Assembly: GCF_000972385.1 (NCBI RefSeq)
Contig: NZ_JXTE01000022.1
Span: 49,360 to 113,359, forward strand
Length of the DNA stretch: 64,000 bases
Direction of reading: 5' to 3'
Origin: Streptomyces sp. WM6386
GTDB taxonomy: Bacteria > Actinomycetota > Actinomycetes > Streptomycetales > Streptomycetaceae
Positions 35,018-43,668 of the stretch are shown here, piece by piece. Under the pieces are notes generated by a model that was not told the origin of the DNA, did not search any database, and saw nothing but the letters and a program-made list of their open reading frames with translations. Position 1 is the first letter of the stretch; the number at the start of each line of letters is the position of its first letter. A program made the position numbers and the translations under genes.

Positions 35018-35890
35018 ATGACGGGAAACAACGAGCACCACAGCGAGCAAGGCACCGAGCACCACGACGAGCAGCAGCCCGGCCGGCACCGTAGGGACAA
35101 GGGCCTCCAGCGCCGCCGTGTCCTGATCGGCGGCGGCACCGTGGCGGTGGCGGGGGGCCTCGCGGCCGCCGGTCTCGCCTCGGCCGACCCGGGCAAGGGC
35201 AACAAACCGACGAAGGGAGCCGCCACCGGCGCCGCCTCCGCCTCCACCGAGGCCTCCACTTCGGCGACCAGCAGCGTGTGCGTGCTGAACGCCGAGGTCA
35301 CCGAGGGTCCGTACTCCCTCGAAGGGGCCCTCGTCCGCGAGGACATCCGCGAGGACAAGGAAGGCTTCGAGGTCCAGTACACCTTCACGGTCGTCGACCT
35401 GGCCAACGACTGCGCCCCGCTCGCCGACGCCCTGGTCGAGATCTGGCACTGCGACCACCTCGGCGAGTACTCCGGCTTCGTGGGCGGCAACGGCCACGAC
35501 GAGGAGGACAACGGCACGTTCCTGCGCGGCGGTCGGCTGACCGACGAGAACGGCGAGTGCGACATCACCTCGATCTGGCCCGGGCACTACGTCTCGCGCG
35601 CCGTGCACGTCCATATGCGGGTGCACACGGACGTCACGCTCACCGACGACTCGTACACCGGCGGCGAGATCATCCACACCGGTCAGCTCTTCTTCGACCA
35701 GGACATCAACACCGAGATCCAGGCGACCTCGCCGTACTCCGCGAACACCACCCAGGAGACCCTGCTGGAGAACGACACCATCTACGACGACGGCGGCGCC
35801 TCCTCCGGCCTGCTGACCCTGACCGCCCTGGGCTCCAGCGTCTCCGACGGCTACAAGGCGACCCTCACCGTGGGCGTCAACAGCGACTGA
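35018..35890 (+). CDS. Tat-secreted intradiol dioxygenase-fold protein (paralog 2)
   Basis: 290 residues. A His/Glu-rich N terminus (HHSEQGTEHHDEQQ) precedes the twin-arginine motif QRRRVLIGGG (R32-R34). The catalytic fold keeps Y99 (EGPYSLEG), Y191 (PGHYVSRAVH), H197 and H199 (VHVHMRVH), and the block VEIWHCDHLGEYSGFVGGNGH. It is clearly paralogous to the gene at 33322 over the whole dioxygenase domain. The His-rich leader could bind metal before export; that is speculation. No strong ribosome-binding site is seen upstream. Confidence 0.88.
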   Translation: MTGNNEHHSEQGTEHHDEQQPGRHRRDKGLQRRRVLIGGGTVAVAGGLAAAGLASADPGKGNKPTKGAATGAASASTEASTSATSSVCVLNAEVTEGPYSLEGALVREDIREDKEGFEVQYTFTVVDLANDCAPLADALVEIWHCDHLGEYSGFVGGNGHDEEDNGTFLRGGRLTDENGECDITSIWPGHYVSRAVHVHMRVHTDVTLTDDSYTGGEIIHTGQLFFDQDINTEIQATSPYSANTTQETLLENDTIYDDGGASSGLLTLTALGSSVSDGYKATLTVGVNSD

Positions 35891-35949
35891 CGGTCACGCG
35901 CTGACGGTCCAGAGCTGAGAGTCGAGCGCTGACGGCCGGAAGCCGACCC

Positions 35950-36396
35950 TCAGGCGCCGACGGGCTGCCGCTCGGCGTGGTCGGTCTGTGCTGCCTTCTC
36001 CTGACGGTAGGCACGGATCGAGTACGTCAGAGCGGCGGCCCACACCGCGTAGAGGACGACGTACACCACGGCACTCACCGAACCGCTCGCGCCGATCCAG
36101 TCGCTCTTCAGCAGCGTACGGACGTTGGTGACGATGATGACGCCACCCACCGCGGAGCCCAGGACCCGCGGCGGGACCAGCCGGACGAGCCAGGCGGCGA
36201 CCGGCGACCAGGAACTCGCTGGTGTCGATCGAGCCGATCACCTCGCGCGGCTCCATCCGCCCGCCGGCCAGCAGCGCGGGCGTACCGACCGGCCCCCAGC
36301 CGCCGCCACCGGTCGCGTCGAGGAACCCGGCGACCAGGCCGAGCGGGGACAGGAACCGCTCCCGCAGCCGAACGGGACGCGACGGTAGGGCGTCAA
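35950..36396 (-). pseudogene. Remnant of a TauE/SafE (TSUP) sulfite exporter gene
   Basis: Minus-strand translation gives FLSPLGLVAGFLDATGGGGW, GPVGTPALLAGGRMEPRE and VIGSIDTSEFLVA, the centre of a TSUP transporter. The frame then shifts to AAWLVRLVPPRVLG, SAVGGVIIVTNVRTLL and a C-terminal helix ending at 35950. The usual N-terminal third is absent and about 35 residues between EFLVA and AAWLV are missing, with the frame broken. The junction carries a 7-bp direct repeat CGGCGAC (36195 and 36202), as left by a repeat-mediated deletion. The neighbouring Rrf2 regulator normally partners such an exporter in Streptomyces. Confidence 0.8.
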
Positions 36397-36444
36397 ACTG
36401 AGGACAGCATTAGACCCGGATGAGCGCACTCACAGACAGGGGCC

Positions 36445-36903
36445 CTACGGGTTCTCCCATGCCGCCGGCTCCGCCGCCAGCGCCTGTACCGGCCCCGGCA
36501 GGGCGTCCGCGGCGATGTCGGCGATGGTGACGACCTCCAGGATGCGGCGCACATTGGCCCGCAGCGCGATCCACAGGGGCAGCAGCGGCTGGGCGGAGCC
36601 GGTGTAGGAGAGCTCGGTGGGGCGTTCACCTCGTACGGAGACGATGGGGCCGTCCACGGTCCGGATCACATCGGCGACCGTGATCTTCGCCGCGTCACGG
36701 GCCAGCCGGTAACCGCCGTTGCCGCCGCGCCGGCTGTCGACGACACCACCGCGCCGCAGGTCACCGAGGATGCCCTCCAGGAACTTGTGCGGAATGTCCT
36801 GGGTGGCGGCGATGGCCTCCGCCTTCACCGGGCCGTCGCCCTGTCGTACGGCGAGCTCCAGTACCGCTCGTACCGCGTAGTCCGCCCGTGCCGAGATCCT
36901 CAT
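36445..36903 (-). CDS. Rrf2 family transcriptional regulator (no Fe-S cysteines)
   Basis: 152 residues from the ATG at 36903. Rrf2 HTH: MRISARADYAVRAVLELA, AIAATQDIPHKFLEGILGDL and the wing RRGGNGGYRLARDAAKITV. The protein has no cysteine, so it cannot hold an Fe-S cluster as IscR or NsrR do; it resembles CymR-type sulfur-metabolism regulators. It lies directly upstream of a broken sulfite-exporter gene, its likely former target, so this regulator may now control only itself or genes elsewhere. It is divergent from the GH35 gene. Confidence 0.92.
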   Translation of the reverse strand: MRISARADYAVRAVLELAVRQGDGPVKAEAIAATQDIPHKFLEGILGDLRRGGVVDSRRGGNGGYRLARDAAKITVADVIRTVDGPIVSVRGERPTELSYTGSAQPLLPLWIALRANVRRILEVVTIADIAADALPGPVQALAAEPAAWENP

Positions 36904-36995
36904 GGGCCCATTGTGAGGCGTGCCGCGCCGGGCGTGGAGAATGGTCCCTCCCTCGCGTCCCGGGAAACGCAGGCACAACAGGAGGCGACGCTCGC

Positions 36996-39944
36996 GTGGA
37001 GCTCAGCAGACGAACCTTCAGCGCACTGGCCGGCACGACCGCGCTCGGCCTGGCGCTGACCGGCAGTGGCGGTGCGCTGCCGTCCTCCGCCGCGCCCGGA
37101 CTCACGCCCACGGGCCCTCCACCGAGCCCGCCCAGCGCCGACGGCAGCGCGCACAACGTCGGCTTCGACCGGTATTCGCTGCTGGTCGACGGCCGCCGGC
37201 TGGTCCTGTGGTCGGGCGAGATGCATCCGTTCCGGCTGCCGAGCCCGTCGCTGTGGCGGGACGTGCTGCAGAAGATGCGCGCGCACGGCTACAACGCGGT
37301 GAGCGTCTACGTGGCCTGGAACCTCCACTCCCCCGCGCCCGGTGAGTACGACTTCACGGGCGTCCGCGACCTGGACCTGTTCCTGCGCACGGCCGCCGAG
37401 ACCGGCCTGTACGTGATCCTGCGCCCGGGCCCGTACATCAACGCCGAGGTCGACGCGGGCGGCTTCCCTGGCTGGCTGACGGCGACCGAGGGCAGAGCCA
37501 GGACCACCGACCCCACCTATCTGTCGTACGCCGACGAGTGGTTGACGCGGGTGAACGCGATCGCCGCCCGGCATCTCTACACCAGGGGCAAGGGCTCGGT
37601 CCTGCTCTACCAGATCGAGAACGCGTACGACGTCACCGGCGCGGACGGCCGCGCGTACATGTCCCACCTGTACAAGAAGGTGCGGGCGGACGGGATCGAC
37701 GTACCCCTCTTCCACAACGACAAGACCCGCGAGGGACGTTGGGCGCCCGGGTCGTTCGACACCGGTGGCAAGAAGGGGAGTTGGCTGTACGGCTTCGACG
37801 GGTATCCGGAGCCTGACGAGATCCCGCAGGACTGGGGTCGCTTCGGCACACAGCCGGCGCGGGCCGCGAAGGCCAGCCCGAAGACCCCGGGTTTCCTCCC
37901 GGAGTTCGGCGGCGGCCGGCCCGATCCGTGGGGCGGGACGGCGTTCGACGGCAAGGGGTACGAGGAGTCACGGCGGACCCGGGACGCGGCGTACGAGCGG
38001 CGCTTCCATCTCACCAACCTCGCCAACGGGATCACACTGCACAACGTCTACATGACGTTCGGCGGCACCTCGTGGGGCTGGCTGCCCGCGCCGCAGGTCT
38101 ACACGTCGTACGACTACGGGGCGGTCCTCGACGAGGGGCGCCGGCAGACGGCGAAGCTCGCCCCGATGCATCAGCTCGGTCATCTGCTGCGGCAGGTCCC
38201 GGACTTCGCGAAACTGGACCGGGCCAGGGGCGTGCCGTCCCCCGACGACCGGCTGAAGGTGTACCACCTGACCAACCGCGACACGGGCTCCCATGTCTAC
38301 GTCGTGCGCAACGACTCCGCCGAGGACGTCTCCGTACCCCTGCCGGACGCCGGCATCGAGGTGCCGATGACCGTCCCGGCCCATGACGCCCGGCTGATCA
38401 CCACCGACCTGAAGCTCGGGCGGCGGACGTTGAGGTACGCCACCGCCCAGCTCGCGATGTTCGTCGCCGCCGGGCGGCAGGACATCGCCGTCTTCTCCGG
38501 CCGGCACGGCGACATGGCCCAGGTCGTCCTGGAGTGCCCGGACGAGCCGACGGCGACCCGCCTCGACGCGGAACCGGCGTGGATCTACGACCGCGGTCTG
38601 CTGCGGGTGACCGCCCCGCTCGGCGTGGGCCTGCTGGCCCGCGTGAAGGTGGAGAACGGCGGCTCCGGGCGCCCGCTGCTGCTCTTCTTCGCCGACGACG
38701 AGACCGCGCTGCGGCTGTGGCCGTACGAGACCCCGTCCGGGACGGTGCTGGTGTACGGGCCGTCGCTGGTGCGGTCCGTCACCCTGGAGGGCTCCACCGT
38801 GCACCTCACCGGTGACACGACCGTGGTGACCGGCCTGGAGGTGTGGGGGCCGCGCGGTATCGGCCAGGTCACCTGGAACGGACAGCCGGTACCGACCCGG
38901 GTCAGCGCCACCAACAGCCTCATCGCCCTCAAGCCCCTGCCCGGTGTGGGCGCCGTGTCCCTGCCCGCCCTCGACAAGGGCTGGCGGCGCCGCACCGAGA
39001 ACCCCGAGTCCGCACCGGACTTCGACGACTCGGCGTGGCAACGGGCCGACAGGAAGAGCTCGTTCAGCACCACCCCGGTCCCCGAGGGGCAGCCGGTGCT
39101 CTTCGCGGACGACTACGGCTTCCACTACGGCGACGTCTGGTACCGCGGCCGCCTCACCGACGCCGAGGACACGGAGTCGGTCTCCCTCGCCTACAGCACC
39201 GGCACCCAGGGCCTCCTGATGGCCTGGCTGGACGGGGAACCGCTGGGCACCCACCGGATGCCGGTACCGGACAGGAAGACGGCCCGGAAGGGCACTTGGA
39301 CGGACACGGCGGACTTCGAGGTGCCGGAGAAGCTGAGGGAGCGGGGCGAGCATGTGCTGTCGGTCCTCGTACGGCGGATGCAGCACGACATGGACGGCGA
39401 GTCGCTCGACACGCACAAGGCGGCCCGGGGGCTGACGGCCGTACGGTTCAAGGGCGCCTCGCCGAAGGCGAGTTGGCGGCTCCAGGGCGCGGCCGCGGCC
39501 GATCCGGTGCGCGGGCCGCTGAACAACGGCGGTCTGTACGGGGAGCGGGAGGGCTGGCATCTGCCCGGCCATGACGACGGCGACTGGGAGTCGGTGCGGC
39601 TGCCGCGCGAGGAACGGCGGCAGGGCGTCACCTGGTACCGCACGTCCTTCCGGCTGTCCGTCGACCCCGGCGTCGACGCCTCGATCGCCCTCACCCTCGA
39701 CGACGACCGGAGGCGTGCCTACCGGGTGCAAATCTTCCTCAACGGCTGGAACATGGGCCAGTACATCAACGACGTCGGCCCCCAGCACACCTTCGTCCTG
39801 CCGAACGGCGTCCTGCGTACCAGGGGCAGCAACACCCTTGCCCTGGCGGTCATCTCGGACGGTACGACGCAGGCGGGCCCCAAGGACGTACGGCTGACAC
39901 TGCTGGGTGCGACGGCGGGCGGGGTGACAGTGGAGAACGTCTGA
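36996..39944 (+). CDS. Tat-secreted GH35 beta-galactosidase
   Basis: 982 residues. GTG start after GGAGG. The twin-arginine signal SRRTFSALAG spans residues 4-13. The GH35 TIM barrel starts about residue 55: WSGEMHPFRLPSPSLWRDVL, GLYVILRPGPYINAEVDAGG, acid/base E208 in YQIENAYDV and nucleophile E303 in LPEFGGGRPDP. Further beta domains follow, including two galactose-binding-like jelly rolls near the C terminus (WYRTSFRLSVDPGVD, FLNGWNMGQYIN). GH35 enzymes release terminal beta-galactose; here pectic galactan or arabinogalactan side chains are plausible. It is followed after 13 bp by a secreted repeat protein. No IclR-type box is visible upstream. Confidence 0.93.
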   Translation: MELSRRTFSALAGTTALGLALTGSGGALPSSAAPGLTPTGPPPSPPSADGSAHNVGFDRYSLLVDGRRLVLWSGEMHPFRLPSPSLWRDVLQKMRAHGYNAVSVYVAWNLHSPAPGEYDFTGVRDLDLFLRTAAETGLYVILRPGPYINAEVDAGGFPGWLTATEGRARTTDPTYLSYADEWLTRVNAIAARHLYTRGKGSVLLYQIENAYDVTGADGRAYMSHLYKKVRADGIDVPLFHNDKTREGRWAPGSFDTGGKKGSWLYGFDGYPEPDEIPQDWGRFGTQPARAAKASPKTPGFLPEFGGGRPDPWGGTAFDGKGYEESRRTRDAAYERRFHLTNLANGITLHNVYMTFGGTSWGWLPAPQVYTSYDYGAVLDEGRRQTAKLAPMHQLGHLLRQVPDFAKLDRARGVPSPDDRLKVYHLTNRDTGSHVYVVRNDSAEDVSVPLPDAGIEVPMTVPAHDARLITTDLKLGRRTLRYATAQLAMFVAAGRQDIAVFSGRHGDMAQVVLECPDEPTATRLDAEPAWIYDRGLLRVTAPLGVGLLARVKVENGGSGRPLLLFFADDETALRLWPYETPSGTVLVYGPSLVRSVTLEGSTVHLTGDTTVVTGLEVWGPRGIGQVTWNGQPVPTRVSATNSLIALKPLPGVGAVSLPALDKGWRRRTENPESAPDFDDSAWQRADRKSSFSTTPVPEGQPVLFADDYGFHYGDVWYRGRLTDAEDTESVSLAYSTGTQGLLMAWLDGEPLGTHRMPVPDRKTARKGTWTDTADFEVPEKLRERGEHVLSVLVRRMQHDMDGESLDTHKAARGLTAVRFKGASPKASWRLQGAAAADPVRGPLNNGGLYGEREGWHLPGHDDGDWESVRLPREERRQGVTWYRTSFRLSVDPGVDASIALTLDDDRRRAYRVQIFLNGWNMGQYINDVGPQHTFVLPNGVLRTRGSNTLALAVISDGTTQAGPKDVRLTLLGATAGGVTVENV

Positions 39945-39957
39945 GGAGGAGAACCTC

Positions 39958-41085
39958 GTGCGAAGACGGCGATTCATCGGCGGGTTACTCGGCACCGGGG
40001 CGGCGATGTCCCTCGCCCCGGAGAGCAGCGGGGCCACTGGAGCCACCGGGGCCGCGGCGCCCCGGGCCGTGGGCCCACACGACTGGCAGACCGTCCCGGC
40101 CCCCGTGTGCACCCCGGCCGCCCAGCTGCTCGGCGTGGCGGCCGCGGGACCGGACCTCGCGTGGGCCGTGGGCGAGGAGGGCCGCAACGGCGGCACCCGC
40201 GGAGTGCCGCTCGCCCTGGTCTGGGACGGCAGCGCGTGGACCCGCCTCGATCTCACCCATCTCGGGCTCACCGGCGGGTATCTGAGCTCGGTCGCCGCTT
40301 CGGCGGGCGCCGCCTGGGCCGTCGGCACCGACAGGGGCGGCGTCGCTCGCCTGCTGCGCTGGGACGGGGCGACCTGGCAGGAGTCCCTCTTCGCCGGGCG
40401 ACTGGCGTACGGGACGAGCCTGACCGGGGTGACGCTGGACGCGAAGGACCGCGTCTGGCTCTCCGGCCGCAACAGCGACGGCTGCGTACTGCTGCGCGGC
40501 GACGGCGGGGACGACGCCTGGACCTGGGTGACACCGCCCCCGACCCCGCCCACCAGCGCCCCGGCCGGCGTCCGCGTGGCACCCGACGGCGATGTCTGGG
40601 TGTACGACGCCGCACTCGTCGCCCGCTGGGACGGCGAGACCTGGACCGAACTGCCCGCCCCTGCCGGGCTGCGCCCCTACGTCAGCGGTCTGCTCCCGGT
40701 CACCGCCGACGACGTCTGGCTCACCGGCTACGACTACGGAGTCGGCGGCCCGCCCGGCAAACCGCCGTCCGTCACCCTGCGCCACTGGGACGGCAGCGCG
40801 TGGACCTACGCCGGCACCCCGTTCACCGTCGGCATGCTCACCGCGATCGTCGCCGACGCCCAGGGACGCCCCGACCGCATCGCGGGCTGGGACTTCTGGG
40901 ACCAGACCCGCGCGCACTACCTCCGGTGGGAGAACGGGGCATGGGTCGGCGAGCGGGGCCCGCTGTCCTCGACCCCCGTACTGATCGGCGGACTTGCGTC
41001 CGTGCCCGGTGCGGGCGGGTACTGGTCCGTCGGCACGAACTCCGCCTCGCCGTACCCGCCCGCGCAGGTGTATGTCGAGCGATGA
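39958..41085 (+). CDS. Tat-secreted beta-propeller-like protein of unknown function
   Basis: 375 residues. The N terminus RRRRFIGGLLGTGAA is a twin-arginine signal. The mature part repeats a pattern of about 50 residues: LxxLxWDGSAW, AWAVGTDRGGVARLLRWDG, VWLSGRNSDGCVLLR, ALVARWDGETWTEL, VWLTGYDYGVGG, LRHWDGSAW, YLRWENGAWVG. These W-D-G blades suggest a six- or seven-bladed propeller, as in secreted lectin-like or surface proteins. GTG at 39958 has GAGGAG upstream and sits 13 bp after the GH35 stop, so it is probably in the same transcript and may bind the same polysaccharide. It is convergent with the GH51 gene, separated by 4 bp. Confidence 0.8.
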   Translation: MRRRRFIGGLLGTGAAMSLAPESSGATGATGAAAPRAVGPHDWQTVPAPVCTPAAQLLGVAAAGPDLAWAVGEEGRNGGTRGVPLALVWDGSAWTRLDLTHLGLTGGYLSSVAASAGAAWAVGTDRGGVARLLRWDGATWQESLFAGRLAYGTSLTGVTLDAKDRVWLSGRNSDGCVLLRGDGGDDAWTWVTPPPTPPTSAPAGVRVAPDGDVWVYDAALVARWDGETWTELPAPAGLRPYVSGLLPVTADDVWLTGYDYGVGGPPGKPPSVTLRHWDGSAWTYAGTPFTVGMLTAIVADAQGRPDRIAGWDFWDQTRAHYLRWENGAWVGERGPLSSTPVLIGGLASVPGAGGYWSVGTNSASPYPPAQVYVER

Positions 41086-41089
41086 GCTG

Positions 41090-42604
41090 CTAGGCCAGCC
41101 GGATCACGTTCCACGACAGCGGTTCGAGTACGGCGGTCAGGGTGCCGTCGGTCAGCGCGGTGCCCTCGACCGTGTGCGGGGCGACCCGCTCGGGCTCGGC
41201 GAGGGTGTTCCTGGCGTCCGGGTCGGCGTCGGCGAGGACGCTGTGCTCGACGACGGACGACAGGTCCAGCGCGCCGAGGGCGACTTCGAGCGGCAGCGCC
41301 TCGGTCCGGCTGCGGTTGACCGCGAAGACGGTGACCGAGCCGTCCTCGCCGCGCACGGCGGTGGCGTGCAGCAGGTCGGCCTCGCCGTACTTCTTCGTCT
41401 CGTACGTCGGTGAGTCGACCCGTACGTCCAGGACCTCGCCGCGGCCGTACCGGGCGGCCTGGGCGAACGGGAAGAACGTCGTCTGCCGCCAGGCCGGACC
41501 GCCCGGCTCGGTCATGATCGGCGCGATGACGTTGACCAGTTGGGCGAGGCAGGCCACGGTGACGCGGTCGGCGTGCCGGAGCAGGGCGATGAGGAGGGAG
41601 CCGAAGACGACGGCGTCGGTGACGCTGTAGTTGTCCTCCAGGAGGCGGGGGGCCTCGGGCCAGTCGTCCTGCGCGAAGGTCTTCGCCTTCGCCTCCCACT
41701 CGGGCAGGTACCAGACGTTCCACTCGTCGAAGGAGAGGTTGATCTTCTTCTTCGACTTCAGCCGGGCGCCCACGTGGTCGGCGGTGGCGACGACGTTCTC
41801 GATGAACGACTCCATGTCGACGGCGGAGGCGAGGAAGGAGTCGATGTCACCGTCCTCCGGCCAGTAGTAGGCGTGCAGCGAGATGTAGTCGACGAGGTCG
41901 TACGTCTCCTTGAGGACCGTCGCCTCCCACTCGGCGAAGGTCGGCATGGACTGGCTGGAGGAGCCGCAGGCCACGAGTTCGACCTTCGGGTCCTGCTGGC
42001 GCATCGCGCGGGCCGTCTCGGCGGCGATCCGGCCATACTCCTCGGCCGTCTTGTGGCCGGTCTGCCAGGGGCCGTCCATCTCGTTGCCGAGGCACCACAG
42101 GCGGATGCCGAAGGGGTCCTTGTCGCCGTGGGCGATGCGCTGGTCGGCGAGTGCGGTGCCCTCGGCGTGGTTGGAGTACTCCTGGAGCTCCAGGGCCTCG
42201 GCCACGCCCCTTGTGCCGAGGTTGACGGCCATCATGGGCTCGGCCTGGGGGCCTACCTTGCGGAGGAAGGAGATGTACTCCGAGAGGCCGAAGCGGTTCG
42301 TCTCCGTGGAGTGCCAGGCGAGGTCGAGGCGGCGGGGACGGTCCTCGGCGGGGCCGACCGAGTCTTCCCACTTGTAGCCCGATACGAAGTTGCCGCCGGG
42401 GTAGCGGATGGCGGTGGCGCCGAGTTCGCGGACCAGTTCCAGGACGTCGGTGCGGAGGCCTTCGGCGTCGGCGGTGGGGTGGCCGGGTTCGTAGATGCCG
42501 GTGTAGACGCAGCGGCCGAGGTGCTCGACGAAGGATCCGAAGACACGGGGGTTTACTTCGCCGATGGTGAAGGCGGGGTCCAGAGTGAAGCGGGCGGTGC
42601 TCAT
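41090..42604 (-). CDS. Alpha-N-arabinofuranosidase, GH51 (intracellular)
   Basis: 504 residues, no signal peptide. The GH51 barrel shows PRVFGSFVEHLGRCVYTGIY, RYPGGNFVSGYKWEDSVGP, acid/base E175 in LWCLGNEMDGPWQTG and nucleophile E294 in LSFDEWNVWY; the C-terminal jelly roll ends LEPLSWNVIRLA. GH51 enzymes release L-arabinose from short arabino-oligosaccharides, matching a cytosolic role after CUT1 import. AAAGGAAAG precedes the ATG at 42604. It follows the secreted arabinanase by 92 bp containing a dispersed hairpin repeat, and is probably last in the operon that starts at 46812. Confidence 0.95.
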   Translation of the reverse strand: MSTARFTLDPAFTIGEVNPRVFGSFVEHLGRCVYTGIYEPGHPTADAEGLRTDVLELVRELGATAIRYPGGNFVSGYKWEDSVGPAEDRPRRLDLAWHSTETNRFGLSEYISFLRKVGPQAEPMMAVNLGTRGVAEALELQEYSNHAEGTALADQRIAHGDKDPFGIRLWCLGNEMDGPWQTGHKTAEEYGRIAAETARAMRQQDPKVELVACGSSSQSMPTFAEWEATVLKETYDLVDYISLHAYYWPEDGDIDSFLASAVDMESFIENVVATADHVGARLKSKKKINLSFDEWNVWYLPEWEAKAKTFAQDDWPEAPRLLEDNYSVTDAVVFGSLLIALLRHADRVTVACLAQLVNVIAPIMTEPGGPAWRQTTFFPFAQAARYGRGEVLDVRVDSPTYETKKYGEADLLHATAVRGEDGSVTVFAVNRSRTEALPLEVALGALDLSSVVEHSVLADADPDARNTLAEPERVAPHTVEGTALTDGTLTAVLEPLSWNVIRLA

Positions 42605-42639
42605 GCTTTCCTTTCGCGGTTCAGTTTCGTCTGCGGGTT

Positions 42640-42702
42640 GTGGGGGCTGGTCGCGCCCGCGCGGCGGAGCCGCATATCGGACAGGGCCCCGCGCCCCTAA
42701 AA
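42640..42702. repeat. Dispersed two-hairpin repeat, copy 3
   Basis: TGGGGGCTGGTCGCGCCC, a GCGGC-GGA-GCCGC stem and GCCCCGCGCCCCTAAAAG. It overlaps the last codons of the arabinanase at 42697 and lies within the operon, so it may attenuate GH51 expression. Confidence 0.8.
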
Positions 42703-43668
42703 GACCTTCGGCCAGCCGTTCCTTGTCCAGCTGAGCCTGTTGAGCCCCAGCTTGGGCGTGCCCTCGTCCTCTGCGTCGTAGTAGTGGTACGCGAGCCAGT
42801 CCTGACCATGGTCCCGGAAGACCGACTCGCCGCCCGTGCCGATGTATCTGCCGTGGCCCTCCAGCACTAGGTCGCCGCCGCCTTCCAGCATGGGCAGGCC
42901 TGTGCTGTCGACGTACGGGCCCGTGATCGTCGTAGACCTGCCTACCTTGATCTTGTACGTCGAGTTCACGCCCGCGCAGCACGCGTCGTAGGACGCGAAG
43001 AGGTAGTAGTAGCGGCCGTGTTTGACGATGTAGGGGCCCTCGACCGCGTACGGCGCGTCCGGGCGGGTCGCCAGGTGGTGGACCGTGGTGCCCTCGATCG
43101 CCTTGCCCGTGACCGGGTTCAGCTCGACCATGCGGATGCCGGTCCAGTACGAGCCGAAGGACATCCACAGCTTGCCGTCGGCCTTGATCAGGGCGGGGTC
43201 GATGGCGTTCCAGGTGTCCGTGCGCTCGGAGGAGAAGACCTTGCCCTGGTCGGTCCAGGTGCCGGGGAGACCGGACGTCGAGGTGGCCACGCCTATCGCG
43301 GAGTGGTTGGTGCCCCAGGAGGAGACGGCGTAGTACAGCCAGTACTTGCCCGCCCGGTAGGAGATGTCCGGGGCCCATGGGTCGCCGGTGTCGTTGTACT
43401 CGTACCACCAACTCGGCGGCTCGGCGAAGGCGTTGCCGGAGTCGTCCCAGTGCTTGCGGTCCTTGGACAGGCGGGCGCCGATGATTCCGCCCGTCGAATA
43501 GGCCACGTAGCCGCCGGACTTGAGGCGGATGACGGTGGGGTCGTGGATGATCTGCTGGCCGGTGACGGGCTGCGGGTCCGGGTAACTCGGCTGTGCGTAG
43601 GCCGTGTTGGGCAGGAGTGCCAGGAACAGCGCCGCGATCAGGGCCGTCAACGCTCTGGGTGCTCTCAC
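42697..43668 (-). CDS. Secreted endo-1,5-alpha-L-arabinanase (GH43), second copy
   Basis: 323 residues with a signal peptide of about 25 residues (ending AYA). Catalytic residues D43 (IIHDPTVIR), D157 (NAIDPALIKADG) and E210 (VEGPYIVKHGRYYYLF). The blocks DPWAPDISYRAGKYWLYYAV, SFGSYWTGIRMVELNPVTGK and GHGRYIGTGGESV mark it as a paralog of the enzyme at 30546. The GTG at 43668 overlaps the stop of the upstream permease (GTGA), an unusual coupling of a secreted glycosidase to a transporter gene. It supplies the arabino-oligosaccharides that the same operon imports. Confidence 0.93.
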   Translation of the reverse strand: MRAPRALTALIAALFLALLPNTAYAQPSYPDPQPVTGQQIIHDPTVIRLKSGGYVAYSTGGIIGARLSKDRKHWDDSGNAFAEPPSWWYEYNDTGDPWAPDISYRAGKYWLYYAVSSWGTNHSAIGVATSTSGLPGTWTDQGKVFSSERTDTWNAIDPALIKADGKLWMSFGSYWTGIRMVELNPVTGKAIEGTTVHHLATRPDAPYAVEGPYIVKHGRYYYLFASYDACCAGVNSTYKIKVGRSTTITGPYVDSTGLPMLEGGGDLVLEGHGRYIGTGGESVFRDHGQDWLAYHYYDAEDEGTPKLGLNRLSWTRNGWPKVF

